Below, piece after piece: positions 5,989 to 8,311 of a stretch of DNA of 8,311 nt (position 1 is its first letter; each line of letters opens with the position of its first letter). A program made the position numbers and the translations under genes. Where the stretch lies: positions 1 to 8,311 of the forward strand of contig JABJES010000002.1 of assembly GCA_018663165.1 (NCBI GenBank). Reading direction: 5' to 3'. This DNA is from Rhodospirillaceae bacterium (GTDB lineage Bacteria > Pseudomonadota > Alphaproteobacteria > UBA11136). A model generated the notes under the pieces. That model saw only the letters and a list, made by a program, of their open reading frames with translations. It was not told the origin of the DNA and did no database searches.

Positions 5989-6402
5989 TTAGACGGGTGG
6001 GGCGCGGGGGCCGTTATGCCGTTTCAGGCGGCCTTGGGGCGGGGTCGAGAATGTTTCAATAAGCTCAACAGTGCGGACGATTGTCGCGCCGGGCAGGGTA
6101 AAGGCCACCGGCACGGCGCAACCGGGCATGAAGGAAAGGACGCAGCAATCGGGGCATTTTTTGTGGGCGTGGCCAGGGCCGGAATTGGATTGGTCGGGTT
6201 TTCCGGCAGGACCGGCCATGTTCCCGTGGTCCATCGCCCCGTGATCCACTGCTCCCTTGTCTATTGCAATGGAGGTTAGGGGCGTTTTCCCGGCGCTATC
6301 GGCTTTGACCGTTGTCGCGGCGAGGCCCGAAAGAATCGAGATCGCCATGCCGAAAAGGGCAAGACGGGCACCAAATCTGAAAAGGGGGACTTTAAGAATC
6401 AT
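5989..6402 (-). CDS. Small exported His/Met/Cys-rich protein, probable copper-binding (DUF2946-like)
   Basis: A 137-residue protein with a basic N-terminus, a hydrophobic core (about 12-30) and a signal-peptidase-like site after TTVKA (34), so it is probably periplasmic. The mature part is low in complexity and rich in soft-metal ligands: VDHGAMDHGNM (52-62), then HAHKKCPDCC (78-87) and C95. The MDHG-type repeat and CxxCC cluster resemble copper-binding segments. Small proteins with a DUF2946-like pattern are often encoded beside TonB-dependent copper receptors, but I cannot confirm membership by eye. ATG 6402-6400 has only a weak ribosome-binding site. It heads the minus-strand group: this gene, the copper receptor, then tonB. 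It may pass or buffer copper after import, which is inference from composition and neighbours. Confidence 0.7.
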   Translation of the reverse strand: MILKVPLFRFGARLALFGMAISILSGLAATTVKADSAGKTPLTSIAIDKGAVDHGAMDHGNMAGPAGKPDQSNSGPGHAHKKCPDCCVLSFMPGCAVPVAFTLPGATIVRTVELIETFSTPPQGRLKRHNGPRAPPV

Positions 6403-6430
6403 CAGGGCTCAATTATGTTCCGGGCATGTA

Positions 6431-6436
6431 ATATTA
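6431..6436 (-). promoter_or_regulatory. Predicted -10 element of the copper-uptake operon
   Basis: TAATAT on the minus strand lies 29 bp upstream of the small metal-binding gene's ATG. It would place the start site near 6424, exactly 41.5 bp from the centre of the FNR-type box upstream. TATTAC, 3 bases further on, is a slightly less well-spaced alternative. Confidence 0.45.
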
Positions 6437-6458
6437 GCCGGACTCTTATAATAAAGAT

Positions 6459-6472
6459 GTGATCTGGATCAA
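6459..6472. promoter_or_regulatory. FNR/FixK-type binding box
   Basis: GTGATCTGGATCAA matches the FNR/FixK consensus TTGAT-N4-ATCAA at all but the first base. The CTGG spacer is also typical of alphaproteobacterial FixK/FnrL boxes. It lies in the divergent region between the copper operon and chvI. For the leftward operon the spacing is that of a class-II activated promoter; for chvI the box is 172 bp from the start codon, so the link is weaker. The left half also reads TGTGA, a CRP half-site, but the right half does not fit CRP. Confidence 0.6.
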
Positions 6473-6637
6473 GATTTTTTCAATTTCCAGACCAGAGGGG
6501 GGCGCCAGGGGGTGATTGGCGCACGCAATTGAGGGGCGGCATTTTCTCATAAAATCGCCTTATTTGTGGTAGTTTATGTGAATGTGGAGCCGGGCCTTGG
6601 GCCTGGAAGCGCAATGTAATAATGGGAAGGTAACGCC
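6473..6637 (+). promoter_or_regulatory. 5' region of the chvI-like gene
   Basis: Two structures stand out. An inverted repeat GCGCCA-N9-TGGCGC (6502-6507 and 6517-6522) could be an operator. A 7-bp hairpin, CCGGGCC-TTG-GGCCTGG with one G-U pair (6590-6606), lies 17 bases upstream of the ribosome-binding site GGGAAGG (6624-6630). A weak promoter candidate is TTGAGG (6529-6534) with TAAAAT (6550-6555), but its 15-base spacer is short. No promoter is assigned with confidence. Confidence 0.35.
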
Positions 6638-7345
6638 GTGGCCAATATGATTGCGCTTGTCGATGACGACGAAAATATCCTGACCTCGGTTTCCATGGCT
6701 ATGGAAGATGCCGGTTATGGGGTGCGGAGTTTTACCAATGGCGCCGATGCCCTTTCCGCCCTGACGGCGAAGCCGGTCGATCTTATCGTTCTCGATATCA
6801 AGATGCCGCGCATGGACGGTATGGAAATGCTGGCCCAACTGCGGCGCCATTCAAATGTTCCGGTTATTTTTCTTACCTCCAAGGATGACGAAGAGGATGA
6901 GCTTGAAGGGCTGCGCATGGGGGCGGATGACTACATCAAGAAACCGTTTTCCCAAAAACTGCTGATCGAGCGCGTCCGGGTGCTTTTGCGCCGGGCTGAA
7001 ATTGCCCAGGAAGGCGGCGGCGAAATATCAGAGAAGACCGAGGGGGTTGTTGCCCGGGGCAGTCTGGTTCTCGATCCGACCTGTCATGTCTCGACCTGGA
7101 AAGGCAAGCCGGCACCTCTGACCGTAACCGAATTTCTTATTCTAAAGTCCCTGGCCATGCGGCCCGGCCACGTTAAGAGTCGGGACCAGTTGATGACAGC
7201 CGCTTACGGTGAGCATATTTATGTCGATGACCGCACCATCGACAGCCACATCAAGCGCATACGCAAGAAGTTCAGAAAAATTGACAGTGAGTTCGAACAA
7301 ATCGAAACCCTCTACGGCATCGGCTATCGCTATACCGCCAATTAA
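6638..7345 (+). CDS. chvI: ChvI-type OmpR-family response regulator
   Basis: A 235-residue response regulator with an N-terminal receiver (about 1-119) and a C-terminal winged-helix DNA-binding domain (about 138-234). The receiver has the acidic pocket D9-D10-D11, phospho-acceptor D53 in LDIKMPRMDGME, T80 in FLTSKD and K102 in IKKPFS. The sequences NILTSVS, IKMPRMDG and MGADDYIKKPFSQ are close to ChvI of alphaproteobacteria, which with ChvG responds to acid and envelope stress. The DNA-binding part has LTVTEFLILKSLAMRPG, RTIDSHIKRIRKKF and the closing YGIGYRYT. The start is GTG 6638, with GGGAAGG 7 bases upstream; ATG 6647 is possible but less well placed. The sensor kinase follows on the same strand with overlapping frames. 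The symbol is given by resemblance; direct targets are unknown. Confidence 0.9.
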   Translation: MANMIALVDDDENILTSVSMAMEDAGYGVRSFTNGADALSALTAKPVDLIVLDIKMPRMDGMEMLAQLRRHSNVPVIFLTSKDDEEDELEGLRMGADDYIKKPFSQKLLIERVRVLLRRAEIAQEGGGEISEKTEGVVARGSLVLDPTCHVSTWKGKPAPLTVTEFLILKSLAMRPGHVKSRDQLMTAAYGEHIYVDDRTIDSHIKRIRKKFRKIDSEFEQIETLYGIGYRYTAN

Positions 7346-8311
7346 GGCGGAAGCCGTTCCCGTTATCCATCGGCGCGGTCTTTTCTCGCCGCTGACCTTG
7401 CGTATCCTCGCGGTCAACGTGCTGGCGCTGGCTATTCTCGTCGGTGGTCTTCTTTTTCTTGATCAGTACCGCCAGAGCCTGATTGATGCCGAGCTGGAGG
7501 CCCTGAAATCACAGGGTGAAATTTTTGCCGCCGCACTCGGCGAAGGGGCGGTCACCCGCGGGAGGGACGATCTGCCGGTTTTGCAGGCGACATTCGCCCG
7601 CCAGATGGTGCGGCGTCTGGTCGAGCCGGTGGATACCCGCGCCCGTCTGTATAATCCCGATGGTCTACTTGTCGCCGATAGCCGCAACCTCTTTGGCCGT
7701 CCGGGGATGATTGAAAGTAGCGATCTGCCGCCGCCCGATGACGATGTGGGGAGTGCCTTTTCGAGGCTTGGCCAGCAGATCGACAGGCTTTTCTTTTCCA
7801 TCGGCGAGCTTGAGCCCTATTACGAGGGCGTGACCGAGCATGCCTCCGACTATGGCGAAGCGATCAGCGCGCTGCGCACCGGTGAACCGGCCCTGGCCGC
7901 CCGCGCGGTGGGGGAAAGCGGCATGGTGCTGAGCGCCGCAGTGCCGGTACAGCATTACAAGCAGGCCGTCGCGACGATCCTTCTCAGTAGAAGTGGTGAC
8001 GAAATCATCCACACCCTGCACGAGGTGCGCTTAGGCATTCTCAAGGTTTTTGGTCTGACCCTGGTGGTGACGGTGCTGATGTCGATTTATCTTGCCAGCA
8101 CAATCGCGCGGCCAATCCATCGTCTTGCGGAGGTTGCCGAGGCGGTTCGCCGTCATCACGACCGTGAGGTTGTCATCCCTGATTTTTCCGCCCGCGAAGA
8201 CGAAATCGGCGATCTGTCAGTTGCCTTGCGCGATATGACCGCCGCCCTGTGGCGACGGATGGACGCCATTGAGAGTTTCGCCGCCGATGTCGCTCATGAG
8301 ATCAAAAACCC
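7287..8311 (+). CDS. chvG: ChvG-type sensor histidine kinase, 3' end cut by window edge
   Basis: An open frame of 341 codons and 2 bases runs off the right edge. It encodes a first membrane segment (about 38-57, LRILAVNVLALAILVGGLLF), a periplasmic sensing region (about 60-250) opening with LDQYRQSLIDAELEALKSQG, as in ChvG-like kinases, a second membrane segment (about 254-275), a HAMP linker (about 272-325; ARPIHRLAEVAEAV and EDEIGDLSVALRDM) and the start of the dimerisation domain with the H-box ADVAHEIKNP, phospho-acceptor H337. The ATPase domain is outside the window. The start is uncertain: no ATG, GTG or TTG is in frame between the chvI stop and the first membrane segment. GTG 7287, inside chvI (59-base overlap), is chosen; TTG 7281 is equally possible. 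It should phosphorylate the adjacent ChvI-type regulator. Confidence 0.85.
   Translation, partial: MSSNKSKPSTASAIAIPPIKAEAVPVIHRRGLFSPLTLRILAVNVLALAILVGGLLFLDQYRQSLIDAELEALKSQGEIFAAALGEGAVTRGRDDLPVLQATFARQMVRRLVEPVDTRARLYNPDGLLVADSRNLFGRPGMIESSDLPPPDDDVGSAFSRLGQQIDRLFFSIGELEPYYEGVTEHASDYGEAISALRTGEPALAARAVGESGMVLSAAVPVQHYKQAVATILLSRSGDEIIHTLHEVRLGILKVFGLTLVVTVLMSIYLASTIARPIHRLAEVAEAVRRHHDREVVIPDFSAREDEIGDLSVALRDMTAALWRRMDAIESFAADVAHEIKN

Noticed and set aside
6458..6473. CRP-type site (TGTGA half) in the box upstream of the copper operon
   Set aside because: The right half reads ATCAAG instead of TCACA. The FNR/FixK consensus fits 13 of 14 bases.
7463..8021. Leftward open frames of 112 and 118 aa opposite the sensor kinase
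   Set aside because: They are antisense to the ChvG-type kinase frame, which has membrane segments, HAMP and H-box in order.
1..8311. CRISPR array, insertion sequence, tRNA or rRNA genes, prophage genes
   Set aside because: I found no regularly spaced repeats, no transposase-like frame with terminal inverted repeats, and no tRNA or rRNA pattern on either strand.

Overview
The window reads as chromosomal DNA of an alphaproteobacterium, probably Rhodospirillales-like. The main reasons are a ChvI/ChvG-type two-component pair with its characteristic sensor domain, moderately high GC, GTG and TTG starts, and an FNR/FixK-type box. The genus cannot be fixed from this sequence. There are eight protein genes, two of them cut by the window edges. 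The theme is handling of transition metals and their cofactors (copper, cobalt/B12, possibly heme) at the cell envelope, next to an envelope-stress regulator.

Left part (1-1313): a HugZ/PNPOx-like heme-associated gene runs leftward off the window (618 to 1). It diverges from a rightward periplasmic copper chaperone gene of the PCu(A)C family (732-1313) that carries the full H-x10-M-x21-H-x-M copper site.

Middle part, all on the minus strand (read right to left). A small exported His/Met/Cys-rich protein (6402-5989) is followed by a TonB-dependent copper receptor of the OprC/NosA type (5862-3763) and a TonB energy transducer (3728-2772). These three look like a copper-uptake operon. A FixK/FNR-like box and a -10 element sit at class-II spacing in front of the first gene, suggesting induction at low oxygen. 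Downstream on the same strand is an independent unit: a sigma70-like promoter, a cobalamin riboswitch (about 2702-2517), and cbtB-cbtA (2457-2266 and 2235-1507) for cobalt uptake. The cbtA ribosome-binding site lies inside a small hairpin directly after the cbtB stop, which suggests translational coupling.

Right part (6638-8311): a ChvI-type response regulator and the 5' part of its ChvG-type sensor kinase, cut at the H-box by the window end. The kinase has no in-frame ATG, GTG or TTG between the regulator's stop and its first membrane segment, so it probably starts inside chvI.

I did not find a new multi-gene defence or mobile system. The most original signals are regulatory: the FNR-type box on the copper operon, a 15-bp bulged hairpin between the small metal-binding gene and the receptor, a promoter embedded in the hairpin after tonB, and the cbtB/cbtA coupling hairpin.
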